Positions 34,820-46,702 of a DNA stretch of 64,000 bases are shown here, one piece after another. The stretch spans positions 6,447,001 through 6,511,000 of the forward strand of contig NW_027328739.1 of assembly GCF_048564905.1 (NCBI RefSeq). The letters run 5' to 3'. Origin of the DNA: Vicugna pacos. Lineage: Eukaryota; Chordata; Mammalia; Artiodactyla; Camelidae. Position 1 is the first letter of the stretch. The number at the start of each line of letters is the position of its first letter. The notes under the pieces were generated by a model. It was not told the DNA's origin. It made no database searches and saw only the letters and a program-made list of their open reading frames with translations. The position numbers were made by a program, and so were the translations under genes.

Positions 34820-35594
34820 TACACATACACATATATTTGTTTTCATAGTATTTTTCATTAAGGGTTGCTACAAAACATTGAATATAGTTCCCTGTGTTAT
34901 AAAGAAGAAATGTGTTTTTTAATCTATTTTTATATATAGTGGTTAACATTTGTAAATCTCAAACTCCCAAATTTATCCCTTCTAACCCCTTTCCCCAGTA
35001 ACTGTAAGATTGTTTACTATGCCTATGAGTCTGTTTCTGTTTTGTAGATTAGTTCATTGGTGTCCTCTTTTTTCTTTTCTTTTTTTTTTTCGGTTCCACA
35101 TATGAGTGATATTATATCATATTTCTCTTTCTCTTTTTGGCTGACTTAGAATGATGATCTCCAGTTTCATCCCTGTTGCTGCAAACGGCATCATTTTATT
35201 CTTTTGTATTGCTGAGTAGTATTTCATTGTATAAATATACCCCAACTTCTTTATCCAGTCACCTGTTGACAGACACTTAGGTTGTTTCCATGTTTTGGCT
35301 ATTGTAAATAGTGCTGCTATGAACACTGGGTTGCATGTATCTTTTTGAATTAGAGTTCTCTCTGGATATACACCCATGAGTGGCTTGCTGGATCATCGGG
35401 TATCCCTATTTTTAGTTTTTTGAGGAATCTCCATACTGTTTTCCATAATGGCTGCACCAAACTGCATTCCCACCAACAGCATAGGAGGGTTCCCTTTTCT
35501 CCACCCTCTCCAGCATTATCATTTGTGGACTTTTTAACGATGACCATTCTGTCTGGTGGGAGGTGATATCTCACTGTAGTTTTGATTTACTATA
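34671..35594 (-). mobile_element. L1 3' end (lineage B) with 11-bp TSD
   Basis: The body at 34682-35583 carries the 3' UTR and the C-terminal third of ORF2 on the minus strand (GDWIKKLGYIYTMKYYSAIQ, '[11 protein letters not shown]'). A perfect duplication, gatttactata, lies at 34671-34681 and 35584-35594. The 3' UTR contains a compound (TG)n(TA)n(CA)n tract at 34757-34830. The coding part has frame changes and is not open throughout. Confidence 0.94.
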
Positions 35595-36574
35595 GTTTAT
35601 TTAAACCTCTGTTCTACTGTCTATATTTCAGATGGGCATGAAGTAATAGCTAAGTATTTAGCATTAGACAATAGAATAGGGGATCTAATGTTTTCCTCTC
35701 TCCCTGTCTCTCTTTCATTTAAAGCAACAAATTCAGTTTCAATAGAAATACTCTGGCCATTTTATGGTTTGTCCATCTTTTTCTTTCATGCCTTTTAAGT
35801 ACTTACCGTCTCATTTACTATTTAATTCTGTACAGGCTATTCTGCTACATCCTGATAATTATGTTTTTAGGAGAATTTGTGAAATCAAAATCATATAATT
35901 AAATTAATGAGGGAAAGGGTTTACAGGGTTGCCAAACTACATTTTCAGCTTTCCAGTAACATGTCTTAATAACAAAGGTGGAGCTCTAAGTGTGCACATA
36001 TGCAATCTCATCACTGTTCAAGCCAGCATTTGATTCCGTCTGTTTCTTGTTATCAAAATAGCACTCCTTAAACATGCTAGTCTCCTTATGTTCCTGTACT
36101 TATTAAGAGGAACAAAGCACTAAGCCACTGGAACAGAGCGTTTAGGCTTTCAGTGTTTGATGCCACTTCTGAATCTGGCATATCCATAACCCCTGGCAGA
36201 ATACGAGTTATTTATTTAAACTTGTGTTTCGCCAGTATCTCTGCAGAGAGACTGAAAACTCCTGACTCAGAGAAATGTAAACACGGTATCCGTCTACATT
36301 GTCTGCATTTTTCTAGTTACTGTGAATATAGTTTATCTTCAGGGAGTGTTGAGAACCTTCTGGAATAGCTGAGCTGTTCATGATTTCACTAAATAACAAG
36401 AAAGGAAGATATGAACTGATTCTTGAGGACAATTCATAGCTCTCTCTCATTCACCCTAGTACCAGACACGGACAGGTGCACAGTGAGCTGTGGTTTTATG
36501 TGATGTGTAGTCATTACCTTCGAGTGTTTATCTACAGATAACTGATATGATGTGACTAGTTTATCAAGAACTTT
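35595..36574. other. No recognisable feature
   Basis: Unique-looking DNA with no repeat or gene recognised. Confidence 0.45.
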
Positions 36575-36765
36575 ATATGTTCCAGAAACTATTCTAAGCA
36601 ATTTATTTGTACTAACAATTATGAGGGAGGTACTAAAATTACCCAATTTATAGATGAGAAAACTGAGGTGCAAATAAGTTAAGTCATTAAACCAGGGACA
36701 CATGGCTAGTAAATGATGCCATCTGATTCCAGAGCCCACATTTTAACTACTACACCATCCTCCAT
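36575..36765 (-). mobile_element. MIR SINE, nearly full
   Basis: The plus strand is the complement of MIR: 'actattctaagcaatttatt', 'gatgagaaaactgaggtgca', 'gacacatggctagtaaatga', then the tRNA-like head complement 'ccagagcccacattttaact'. About 190 bp of the ~260-bp consensus. Confidence 0.88.
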
Positions 36766-37069
36766 CCCTGTACGTGACATAGTCTGACTCATTTGGGAGA
36801 GATGGTTTTAATAATATGAAAGAGAAACATTAATATATTGAATGTAATTCAACCATGGAGATAAAATACCTTCTGGAATAATTGACCATTATTCTTAAAA
36901 TGAGACAATATCATCTTAGATCTTATCTACTTAATAGTTGTGTGAACTTCGTTAAGACACTTCAAATAAACATTTCAACTAATGCGATAAGAATTGTATA
37001 TAGTTAATTGCATGATAATCCACCAAGAAATACTAAGATTTTATTAACATCTATAAAAGAGAACACCAC

Positions 37070-37262
37070 ACTATAAATCGGAAGCCAAGTCCAGCTCTTA
37101 TCTTGTGCTGGTTGGTTATGATTGGATAAATCACTTAAAACCCCGTCTTATTTTCCCCTTTATAAAGTAAGAACAATTTTTTTAACCTTATCCTCTGAAA
37201 TTATCACAGGGATTTAAAAGAAAAGTGAGAAAGTAAATGAAAGTACTTTGAAAAGGCAGCCT
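37070..37262 (+). mobile_element. MIR SINE, diverged
   Basis: Sense-strand MIR: 'aagtccagctcttatcttg', 'ggataaatcacttaaaaccc', 'cccctttataaagtaagaac', with a core similar to the 54-kb copy but more diverged. Confidence 0.6.
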
Positions 37263-38444
37263 ATAAATTCAAACTGGTGGCATTGCTACAAACAGAACTC
37301 AAAACATATTAAGTTTCTATGTCATATTTAGGTCCTTTTAAAGGCATCTCTTGTGTTCAAACGGGTGTCCGTGGTGGGAAGAGTTGGTGGCTATCGAAAT
37401 GGCGCAGTTCCTGAATTGGGTGAAAGCCTTTATGACATGTGCTACATGTGTCCTTCCTTTGTGATTTTATATGAAATTTTCAGAGGCTTCCAAGTATGAG
37501 GAAGCCAACCATAATAATGTTTTAGGATATCTGATATAACATATATAATGTATATGTATACATACATATACACACACACACACAGATTTTTTTTTCCTTT
37601 AGAATCATAGTGATTGTTAGAATGGGAGGCACTTTTGGAAGCTGATTTTATTCCAGCTCCACATGCGTGACTGACAAGGACATAACTAGCTGTGGTTTTT
37701 AACCGCTGTTCCCAAGTTGGGAGCAGAACCAACTCTCCTGAAACAAGAGTCCAGGGCATTTCCTACTGTCCGGGGTGGTAGTTACCAGCATTCCGACACA
37801 CTAGTTTTCTTTATTTGACCTTATCCTTTTCACGTCTTCCCATTTCGTTCCTTCCTTCTTTTCTCATTTGCAAATTTCCCTTCTGCCTTATTCTCATCAC
37901 TTCCAGGTCAGAAATTAAAAAAAAAAAACACCAAAATTGATGCAAAAATATGAAATAATTTCCATCCTATTCATATTTTGGGCAATAAAGATACTTTTAG
38001 TTTAACCGTATTCACATAACTGTGTTGCACCTGGGAGGGCTCAGAATCGGCTTCTTACATTCTTAGAACGTCTATGACCTTGAGCCCTACACGAGGGTGC
38101 ACATGTGCAGATTTTATAAAGACGTTACATCACAGGTGGAGTCACACCAGCTCTCTCCCAAGGAGGTGAAATGCTCAGGGACATGGATTTCCCAGGGAGC
38201 CATGGTATTCACAAGGCCCATCTACTTTGCCCATGACCATGAACAATGAGCCACTTCCTTGAGTCCACATGCCCAACAGTGGCTGGATGGCTTCCTTCTT
38301 GTCTGACTCCTACAAGGCTCTCAGCTTTCTTTGAGTCCACCCGGAAGACCAGATTTGACAGCCATTCACATCAGACCACTGACAGAGGTAATAAACACAC
38401 CATGTTTTTCTTACATTTTAAAGCAAGTTTATATAGCAGTTAAA
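37263..38444. other. Mostly unassigned, one compound microsatellite
   Basis: A TA/CA compound tract lies at 37534-37586 ('atgtatatgtatacatacat' then CA repeats). An A-run with 'caccaaaa' occurs at 37917-37930. No gene or transposon is recognised. Confidence 0.45.
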
Positions 38445-38586
38445 TGAGGACAGATTTCAATGAAACAGAATATGAAAATGAATATATGTATGTATATGCA
38501 TGACTGGGACGTTATGTTGTACAGCAGGAATTGACACATTATAACTGACTATTTCAATTAAAATTTTTTTAAAAAGTGAGGACAGA
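38445..38586 (+). mobile_element. 122-bp L1 3' tail with 10-bp TSD
   Basis: Only the last 122 bp of a lineage B L1 (38455-38576), plus strand, ending 'gactatttcaattaaaat' plus an A-rich tail. The duplication tgaggacaga lies at 38445-38454 and 38577-38586. This is an extreme 5' truncation by normal L1 retrotransposition. Confidence 0.93.
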
Positions 38587-39735
38587 GGATACACCTTTTC
38601 TGGATTATTTTCCTTACCTTCTTTTAAAAAGTAACTGGCATAGTGGCTTATTCTATAAGCAATAGTTGCTTTTAATCAATAGTTGATTCCTTATAATTTC
38701 ACTTTAAAGCATTATCATGATGGAAAGGATGTGACTGAGAAACTGGGTAGGTGAATACAGACTCATTTACCAAATAACATGTTAGTGCTCCGGGCAATTC
38801 TTGAAACTCTCATATGCGAAGTATGGGACCAATAAAAGGAAATAAAAAATTAACCCAGCGCGTAACTTATTGAGCTCATGCCCCTGGTGAGCATATTTAG
38901 GGAATCCAGTCCAGGCTTTCCTGAATTACCTGCCATTTGGCTCTATTATCAGTGTTCTGATATTAAATAGGATGAACCATGGTCCTAACCTGATAGAATC
39001 ATTCATTTGGGTTCATAAACAGGCCTGGCTTCCATGATGGACAGTGGCAGAAAATCTCCATCTGAGGAAGACGTCTTCAGAAGAAAACTTCTCTTGTGGC
39101 TTAGGTAAACTTTTGAAAGGCAAGCAACATGAGCTGGGTGTATCAATTTCTTATGAAAACTTAATGGGACTTAGGGTAGAAAATGAACTATTGGGTGAAC
39201 CTGTGGCAGGTTGTCTTTAAGGTACAGAGAGATCATTGCAGAGACCATTTGCCTCAGGCTTTTAAATTAAATTTTCTAAGTGCCTTGTATGCTCCCCCCT
39301 ACGTTTAAAAGCAAGCGGCATTCCAATTCAGGGAAATGATACCACTCGCGGTTATAAAATAATAGATTCAGATTGGCCTTTCAATAAAGAGATGAGGGCG
39401 CCCCGTATCTGGAGGGTTTTATTATAAAGAAAAACCTTTATTAAGAACAAAAGAGGGTAAATTGATTTTAAAGGTTGTCATCCTTACAATAGAGAAAATG
39501 AAGGACCCAGATCTGGCTAACTCCAGGTCCTTGAGCTCTGTGCTCTGTCTCCCCGTCCCTGGCGGTTGGTGGCAGGGAATTCCTCAGGTGGGAAGAAGAG
39601 GAGGAGTTCCTGGTCTCCCACAAGCCCACGCTCTGTCCCGCCTCCTCTGCCTGCATAGGGGGGCTGTCCCTCTGCCCAGGCCACCTCAAGGAGCTTGGTG
39701 CTGACTTCTGGCCATTCACGTGGGCTTCACCTCAA
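38587..39735. other. No recognisable repeat or gene
   Basis: Unique-looking DNA. The short GC-rich end (39520-39720) has open frames on both strands without domains. Confidence 0.45.
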
Positions 39736-42700
39736 CCTGGGCCTTCTTTTTTTTTTTTTTAACATTTTTTATTGACGTATAATCATTTTACAATGTTGTG
39801 TCAAATTCCAGTGTTCAGCACAATTTTTCAATCATTCACGGACATATGCACTCTCATTGTCACATTTTTTCTCTGTGAGTTATCATAACATTTTGTGTAT
39901 ATTTCCCTGTGCTATACAGTGTAAACTTGTTTATCTATTCTACAATTTTGAAATCTCCACCCCCCCTGGCAACCACAAGTCTGTATTGTCTGTCTATGAG
40001 TCTATTTCTGTCCTGTATTTATGCTTTGTTTTTGTTTGTTTGTTTTTGTTTTTGTTTTTTAGATTCCACATATGAGCGATCTCATATGGTATTTTTCTTT
40101 CTCTTTCTGGCTTACTTCACTTAGAATGACATTCTCCAGGAGCATCCATGTTGCTGCAAATGGCAATATGTTGTCGGTTTTTATGGCAGAGTAGTATTCC
40201 ATTGTATAAATATACCACATCATCTTTATCCAGTCACCTGTTGATGGACATTTAGGCTGTCTCCATGTCTTGGTTATTGTAAATAGTGCTGCTATGAATA
40301 TTGGGGTGCAGGTGTCATCCTGAAGTAGGGTTCCTTCTGGATGCAAGCTCAGGAGTGGGATTCCTGGGTCATATGGTAATTCTATTCCTAGACTTTTGAG
40401 GAATCTCCACACTGTTTTCTACAGTGGCTGCACCAAACTGCATTCCCACCAGCAGTGTAAGAGGGTTCCCCTTTCTCCGCAGCCTCTCCAGCATTTGTCA
40501 TTTGTGGATTTTTGAATGATGGCCATTCTGACTGGTGTGAGGTGATACCTCATTGTAGTTTTGATTTGCATTTCTCTGATAATTATTGATATTGAGCATT
40601 TTTTCGTGTGCCTTTTGATCATTTGTACGTTTTCCTTGGAGAATTGCTTGTTTAGGTCTTCTACCCATTTCTGGATTGGGTTGTTTATTTTTTTCTTATT
40701 GAGTCATATGAGCTGCTTCTATATTTTGGAGATCAAGCCTTTGTCGGTTTCACTTGCAAAAATTTTCTCCCATTCCATGGGTTGTCTTCTTGTTTTACTT
40801 CTGGTTTCCTTTGCTGTGCAGAAGCTTGTAAGTTTCATTAGGTCCCATTTGTTTATTCTTGCTTTTATTTCTTCTAGGAGAAAATTTTTGAAATGTATGT
40901 CAGATAATGTTTTGCCTATGTTTTCCTCTAGGAGGTTTATTGTATCTTGTCTTATGTTTAAGTCTTTAATCCATTTTGAGTTGATTTTTGTATATGATGT
41001 AAGGGTGTGTTCTAGCTTCATGGTTTTACATGCTGCTGTGCAGTTTTCCCAACACCATTTGCTGAAGAGACTGTCTTTATTCCATTGAATTGCCTCCTTT
41101 GTCGAAGATGAGTTGACCAAAAGCTTGTGGGTTCATTTCTGGGCTCTCTATTCTGTTTCATTGGTCCATATATCTGTTTTGGTACCAATGCCATGCTGTC
41201 TTGATGACTATAACTCTATAGTATTGTCTGAAGTCTGGGAGAGTTATTCCTCCGGCCTCTTTCTTTCTCTTCAGTAATGCTTTGGCAATTCTAGGTCTTT
41301 GATGGTTCCATATAAATTTTGTTATGATTTGTTCTAGTTCTGTGAAATATGTCCTGGGTAATTGGATAGGGATTGCATTAAATCTGTAGATTGCCTTGGG
41401 CAGTGTGACCATTTAACAATATTGATTCTTCCAATCCAAGAGCGTGGAATATCTTTCCATTTTTTAAAGTCTTCTTTAATTTCCTTCATCAATGGTTTAT
41501 AGTTTTCTGTGTATAATTCTTTCATGTCCTTGGTTAGATTTATTCCCAGATATTTTATTATTTTGGGTGCTATTTTAAAGGGGATTGTTTCTTTACTTTC
41601 TTTTGCTGTTGATTCATCATTAGTGTAAAGAAATGCAACTGATTTTTGAACGTTAATTTTGTAACTTGCTACCTTGCTGAATTCTTCAATCAGCTCTAGT
41701 AGCTTTTGTGTGGACCTTTTAGGGTTTTCTATATGTAGTAAAATGTCGTCAGAATATAGTGACACTTTTACCTCTTCTTTTCCAATTTGGATCCCTTTTA
41801 TGTCTCTCTCTTGCCTGACTGCTGTGGCTAGGACTTCCAGGACTATGTTAAATAGGAGTGGTGATAGTGGGCATCCTTGTCTTGTCCCAGACTTTAGTGG
41901 GAAGCTTTTGTGTTTCTCACCATTGAGTACTATGCTGGCTGTAGGTTTGTCATATATAGCTTTTATTATGTTGAGATATGTTACCTCTATACCCACATTG
42001 GCAAGAATTTTTATCATAAATGGGTGTTGAATTTTATCAAATGTTTTTTCTGCATCGCTTGAGATGATCATGTGTTTTTTGTCCTTTCTCTTGTTGATGT
42101 GATGTATTACATTGATTGATTTGCATATGTTGAACCAGCCTTGTGTCCCTGGGATGAACCCCACTTGGTCATGATGTATAATCTTTTCTATGTGTTGTTG
42201 GATTCTATTTGCTAAAATTTTGGTGAGGACTTTGGTGTCTATGTTCATCAGTGATATTGGCTTATAATTCTCTTTTTTTGTAGTGTCTTTGCCTGGTTTT
42301 GGTATCAGGGTGGTGGTGGCTTCATAGAATGTGTTTGGGAGTATTCCCTCCTTTTCAAACATCTGGAAGAGTTTGAGAAGGACTGGTATGAGTTCTTCTT
42401 TGTATGTTTGGTAGAATTCCCCAGTGAAGCCGTCCAGTCCTGAACTTTTATTTGTAGGGGGGTTTTTAATTGCTATTTCTATTTCCTTTCTAGTGATCAG
42501 ATTGTTCAAGTGTTCAGATTCTTCTTGATTCAGTCTTGGTGGACAGTATGTTTCCAGAAACTTGTCCATCTCCTCTAGTTATCCATTTTGGTTCCATATA
42601 GTTTTTCATAATATTCTCATATGATATTCTGTATTTCTACTTTGTTTGTTGTAATTTCTCCATTTTCCTTCCTTATTTTGCTAATTTGTGCTCTCTCTTT

Positions 42701-42946
42701 TTTCTTCTTTGTGAGTTTGGCCAGAGGTTTGTCAATTTTATTTACTTTTTCAAAAAAACAGCTTTTGGTTTGGTTGATTTTTTTCTATGGTCTTGTTAAA
42801 CTCTATTGTATTTAATTCCTCTCTGATCTTTATTATTTCCTTCCTTCTGCTGCTTTTTGGGGCTTATTGTTCTTCTTTTTCTAATTGATTCAGGTGGTGG
42901 GTTAAATTGTTTATTTGCAATTGTTCTTCTTATCCTGGGCCTTCTT
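39736..42946 (-). mobile_element. 3.2-kb L1 (lineage A) with 13-bp TSD
   Basis: The largest and best preserved transposon here. The body at 39749-42933 starts with poly-T (the minus-strand poly-A) and contains the complete lineage A 3' UTR (about 39762-40058) and about three quarters of ORF2. It is bounded by the perfect duplication cctgggccttctt at 39736-39748 and 42934-42946. It is 5'-truncated within ORF2 upstream of the reverse transcriptase, so it lacks the 5' UTR, ORF1 and the endonuclease domain and cannot move on its own. Confidence 0.97.
40059..42930 (-). pseudogene. L1 ORF2 remnant with reverse-transcriptase domain
   Basis: This codes for the RT and C-terminal parts of the L1 ORF2 protein, which copies L1 RNA into DNA at the nicked target. 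The open block 41334-42569 includes the RT motifs: [10 protein letters not shown] (first catalytic Asp, near 42040-42062), [15 protein letters not shown], and the catalytic box at 41745-41756, which reads YSDD where L1 usually has FADD, so both Asp are kept. Past this block the frame breaks near 41410: INIVKW replaces the usual INIVKM, consistent with loss of one A in a run. A UGA in place of Trp then follows RYMDQ at about 41158. The C-terminal zinc-knuckle region and the terminal HMRSLICGI with its stop at 40059 remain in further blocks. The few lesions imply recent decay. Confidence 0.93.
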
Positions 42947-43254
42947 GATAACTCACAGCAAGACTCTGCTGCTATGATTTTGACACCTGCATGCTTTCCA
43001 TGTCTTCTCATGTTACCCATGTTCAGCGAAGTCCAAGGTTTAGTTATCCTGGATAAGTCACAGTAACTTTAGTGAAGGTTTTTTCCATGCAGAAGGAAAG
43101 AGAAAGTCCTCTACAGAAAGAGTAACCTCACAGAAATGACTTAAGCCATTATTTGCTTGTCTTTATTCCTTTATTTATTGTATTTCTTACTTTATGAATA
43201 TTTATTTAAGTGTTTATTTATTGTATTTATTCCTTTAAGAGTGATTATAAGTAA
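42947..43254. other. No recognisable feature
   Basis: Short unassigned stretch, AT-rich toward the right (43150-43240). Confidence 0.4.
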
Positions 43255-43818
43255 TGTATCAAAGTTCTCCAGAGAAACAGAACCAATGGGTTGGATCTAT
43301 GTCTCTTTCTAAATTGAATCTCTTCTTATAAAGAGATTGGTGATAAGGAATTGGCTCATATCATTATGGAGAATGACAAGCCCCAAGGTCTTCAGGGTGA
43401 ATCAGCAACCCGGAGACCCAGGAGAGCAGATGGTTTAGTTCCAGTGGGAGTCGAAGACCTACCCCTGCAGGGGAGCCAGTGGTGCTGGTTCCAGTCCAAA
43501 GGTCAGTGGGCTCAAGACCCAGGAAAAGTGAATGTTCCTGTTGGAGGCTTCAGCCAGGAAAAGGATGCTGTCCCCACTCAAGGCAGCCAGGCAGGAAGAG
43601 CTCCCTTTTACACATCGATGGGGCAGCCTTTTTATTCCATTCAGGCCTTCAACTGATTGAGCGAGGCCCACCCACATTAGGGAGGGCAATCTGCTGTGCT
43701 CAGTCTGCTGACTTAAATGTTAGCTTCCTCCAGAAACACTCTCACAGAAACAGAATTATGTCTGACCAAATATCTGGGCACCCATGGTCCAGTCAAATAG
43801 ATGTATTAAATTAACTGT
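43255..43818 (-). repeat. Old interspersed repeat, LTR-like
   Basis: On the minus strand this is a common eutherian repeat that begins near 'acagttaattta', passes 'ggtgcccagatatttgg' and 'ggtgggcctcgctcaatcag', and ends at 'ttggttctgtttctctggag'. A poly-A-signal-like region near the end of the consensus suggests an LTR, but I cannot name the family with confidence. It is a decayed fossil, about 560 bp. Confidence 0.5.
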
Positions 43819-43839
43819 CCCAAGTACTGTTTCTAAATA

Positions 43840-44460
43840 CACGTGTTTCTTTACCTCTGTGTTTAGCTGTTTCCTGCATCTACGTGTCTGACAGGCATTC
43901 GTCCTAGTCTGCATCTTCTCTGTGATTGTGGACTTTCTTCCTTTTCCCTTCTCATCCAACAGGTGCCCATTTTGTCACCATCTGTCCTTGAGATGATGTG
44001 ACGCAGGTTGACTCTGAGTGGACCTGGGAAACTGGAGACTCCTTGCCCCTTCTCCTGTCCTTGGAACATTCCTTCTGTCCACTGTTTCCACACAAGGAGA
44101 CCCCCAAGGATGCAGCCTTGTGCAAGCACCTTGTTGTTTGGACCATCTGAACTGAAGATGTGACTGAACCCAGTTAAGGCTCCTCTATAAACTACTAAGA
44201 CTCTGGGGAGCAGGCGTGGAGATTTACTTGTCTAGCAAGTGCCCAAGACCAGCCTCGTATGCAAGTTCTCTGCTTATTAGACCTGCCACCTGCCAAAATG
44301 CAGTGTCTGCTTCTTTCTAAGGTCCGTGTCCTCTGTGTATGGGGACCAGTTCCGAATTTCACCTGGAGAACTCCCGAAATTGTGAACCAACATCTGTGAA
44401 TACCACTGCCTGCCAAAGGGTTGGTTCCCTCCACAGCTATTTGTACCCCTTATAGTTTCC
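43840..44460. repeat. Possible further LTR-like or unassigned repeat
   Basis: Words such as 'ggggaccagttccgaatttc', 'gtgaaccaacatctgtgaa' and 'cctgccaaagggttggttcc' have the feel of an old interspersed repeat, but I could not place the family. I record it as unassigned; it may be unique DNA. Confidence 0.25.
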
Positions 44461-44765
44461 TCTTAGCAATCACTGCTAGATAATTTGAGAAGGTACGATT
44501 CACAGGCACGTGACTCTTAACCAGATTTTTTTAAGTGTCTGAGGGTAATTTTCTAGTTTTACTTATTACAGGAAAGTATCCACAAGTGTCTCGTGTGTGG
44601 ATTAATGCATGGATCAGATCAGGCAGCATTACTTTCTTTCCTGCCTGCATCTGTGGTCCTCCCTCTCACCAACCAATGATGATGCTTTATTGCTCACAGG
44701 GGGCTGGGGTGGGAAACGGGATCAGCTTCCCCCAAGGCTGCTGCTAGCAAAACAACACAGGCCGG

Positions 44766-44808
44766 CACTGGGGGAGGTGGGCGTGGCACACACTGGGGGA
44801 GGTGGGCG
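44766..44808. repeat. Two-copy direct repeat, 25-bp period
   Basis: The 18-mer cactgggggaggtgggcg occurs at 44766-44783 and again at 44791-44808. It is a simple local duplication in GC-rich DNA. Confidence 0.95.
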
Positions 44809-44829
44809 GGCTTGGCAGGACTGTTTTCT

Positions 44830-46139
44830 TGCATTAAGGTCAGCAAGTTATTAAATATTCTCCATCGGGAGGTGATTGGATTAAATCATTAGTGAAGGTA
44901 AAGTGCTGTAAACTGCCCATTATTATGCTTTGTGGGTCTACTACTTTGCAGATGATCCGCAGTTAGGGAATTCATCCGAAGCAGGAGATCAAGATGATCT
45001 CTGGGCCCTATGAGTGTTTATAATTCTATCACTGATGGGTTTAGGGATTTTACAGCATTTTCAAATGTAATCTACCCTTGTGACGTCTCACACCTTGGTA
45101 CCCAAGAAAACAGCGCAAGATGGCTGGGGAAACCTTTTCAGAAGAAAAGGAAGGTTAGGAACACTAGACTAGCAAACCACAGGCACTATTAATCAGGCAT
45201 CGCCGTACCAACACGAGTCCTGTGAGCTTGTGCATTACAGGAAAAAAATTAGAAATAGCACTCGGCTACTGACAAGCCTGCTGTGGGCTACTTGTTCCCA
45301 ACATTCAACTCAGTCTCCTGTTGGAGCCTGGAGATTTGGAAGGTAGTGGAGCAATTACTCCTGGAAGATCAGGTGTTTCCCCATTAAGGACTTATATAGC
45401 CGGCTCTGGAGGTGATTTAAGACTCTGTCTGACATATACAGTATGTAATACCGAATAATCCAGAGTCAATCATGTCAGGCTGGTTTTCAGTGGATTTTAA
45501 ATAATGTATCCCCACCTTTACTATGCAAACCACAAGGGGGAAATAATAATAAAATTCAAATATATAGCGCTCACTTCAAAATTGGTATGGAATTAATTAA
45601 ATGCCCTCTATTGCTTTTAAGTCAAGATCTTTTGAATACTGGTAGCAGAGAGAAGGGTAAAATCAAAAGTGAGTATGATATAGAGCATGCTGTTGCTTTA
45701 TATATATAAGTGTGGGATGAAGTGAACCATTAGAAGTCAGCTGTGTTAAGATGAAAGAGAAAAAATATTCAAAATATTTGTCTGAGGTACATCACTGATC
45801 ATTTGAAGGGGAGAGGATTTCTGGAAACGACCTGCACTTATATTCCTGGAAGCTTTCATTGTTCAATCTCTTTGCCATGCATGATTTGAAAGGGAGACAA
45901 AAACCAGATGGGCAAGCGATGGGGAATGACCGTCCATCTGCACTGGCCCAAGCCTGAGGAGAGCTCTGGTTCCATGTGCAGCATTTAAAGAGGTGGACTC
46001 TGTGGAGCCTCCTGTAAAGAGGGAGAAGAAAAGAAAGCTAATTAACTTTTTGCATCTTAGCAACATCACAGCCTCCTGGGTGCAGAGAGCCAGTGGAAGG
46101 GCTGGACCAGAGTGGGGAGACAGCATCTGCCCTTGTTGA
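44830..46139. other. Repeat-free block, candidate regulatory DNA
   Basis: I recognise no transposon across 1.3 kb. It contains homeobox-type words (TTAATTAA at 45593-45600, 'attaatcaggcat' near 45190), balanced composition and no long open frame. This is the kind of interval where a conserved non-coding element would be sought. The evidence is absence of repeats only, so confidence is low. Confidence 0.25.
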
Positions 46140-46317
46140 CAGCACGGAGTCTGAATCCAGGCTACCTCATGTCACGAGCCCATCCCTCAGGTACTGGCTA
46201 TCTATTCTAAGGAAGATTACTTAATTTCCCCTGGCCTCAGTTTACCGATCTGTAAAGTGGGGATAATGTCAGATTGCTCTGAAAATTAAAGTACCTAGAA
46301 CTATATAAAGTACCTGG
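46140..46317 (+). mobile_element. MIR SINE
   Basis: Sense-strand MIR with tRNA-like head 'gcacggagtctgaatccagg', then 'ggcctcagtttaccgatctg', 'aaagtggggataatgtcag'. It ends where an L1 tail begins. Confidence 0.8.
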
Positions 46318-46702
46318 TGAAGTAAGCCAGAAGGAGAAAGAAAAATACCATATGATATCACTCATATGTGAAAAAAAAAAAGAAGACACTAATGAACTCA
46401 CCTACTAAACAGAAACAGACTCCCAGACATAGTAAACAAACTTATGTTTCCTGAGGGGGGAAGGGGGTGGGAAGGGATAAATTAGGAGTTCAAGATTTGC
46501 AGGTACTGACAACTATATATAAAATAGATTAAAAAATAAATTCCCTTTGTATAGCACAGGGAACTATATTCAGTATCTTGTAATGAAAAAGAATATGAAA
46601 AGGAATATATATGTATATTCATGACTGGGACGTTGTCCTGTACACCTGAAATTGACACTTTATAACAAACTGTAACTGACTATATACTTCAATTAAAAAA
46701 AA
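46318..46702 (+). mobile_element. L1 3' end (lineage B), plus strand
   Basis: Starts in the ORF2 C-terminal coding end ('gaagtaagccagaaggagaa'), continues through the lineage B 3' UTR and ends 'gactatatacttcaattaaa' plus A-tail at 46689-46702. It sits directly against the MIR. No TSD was found. Confidence 0.92.

Noticed and set aside
40561-41088. 175-codon plus-strand frame with membrane-like hydrophobic segments
   Set aside because: It is the antisense of L1 ORF2; the real coding sense is minus strand.
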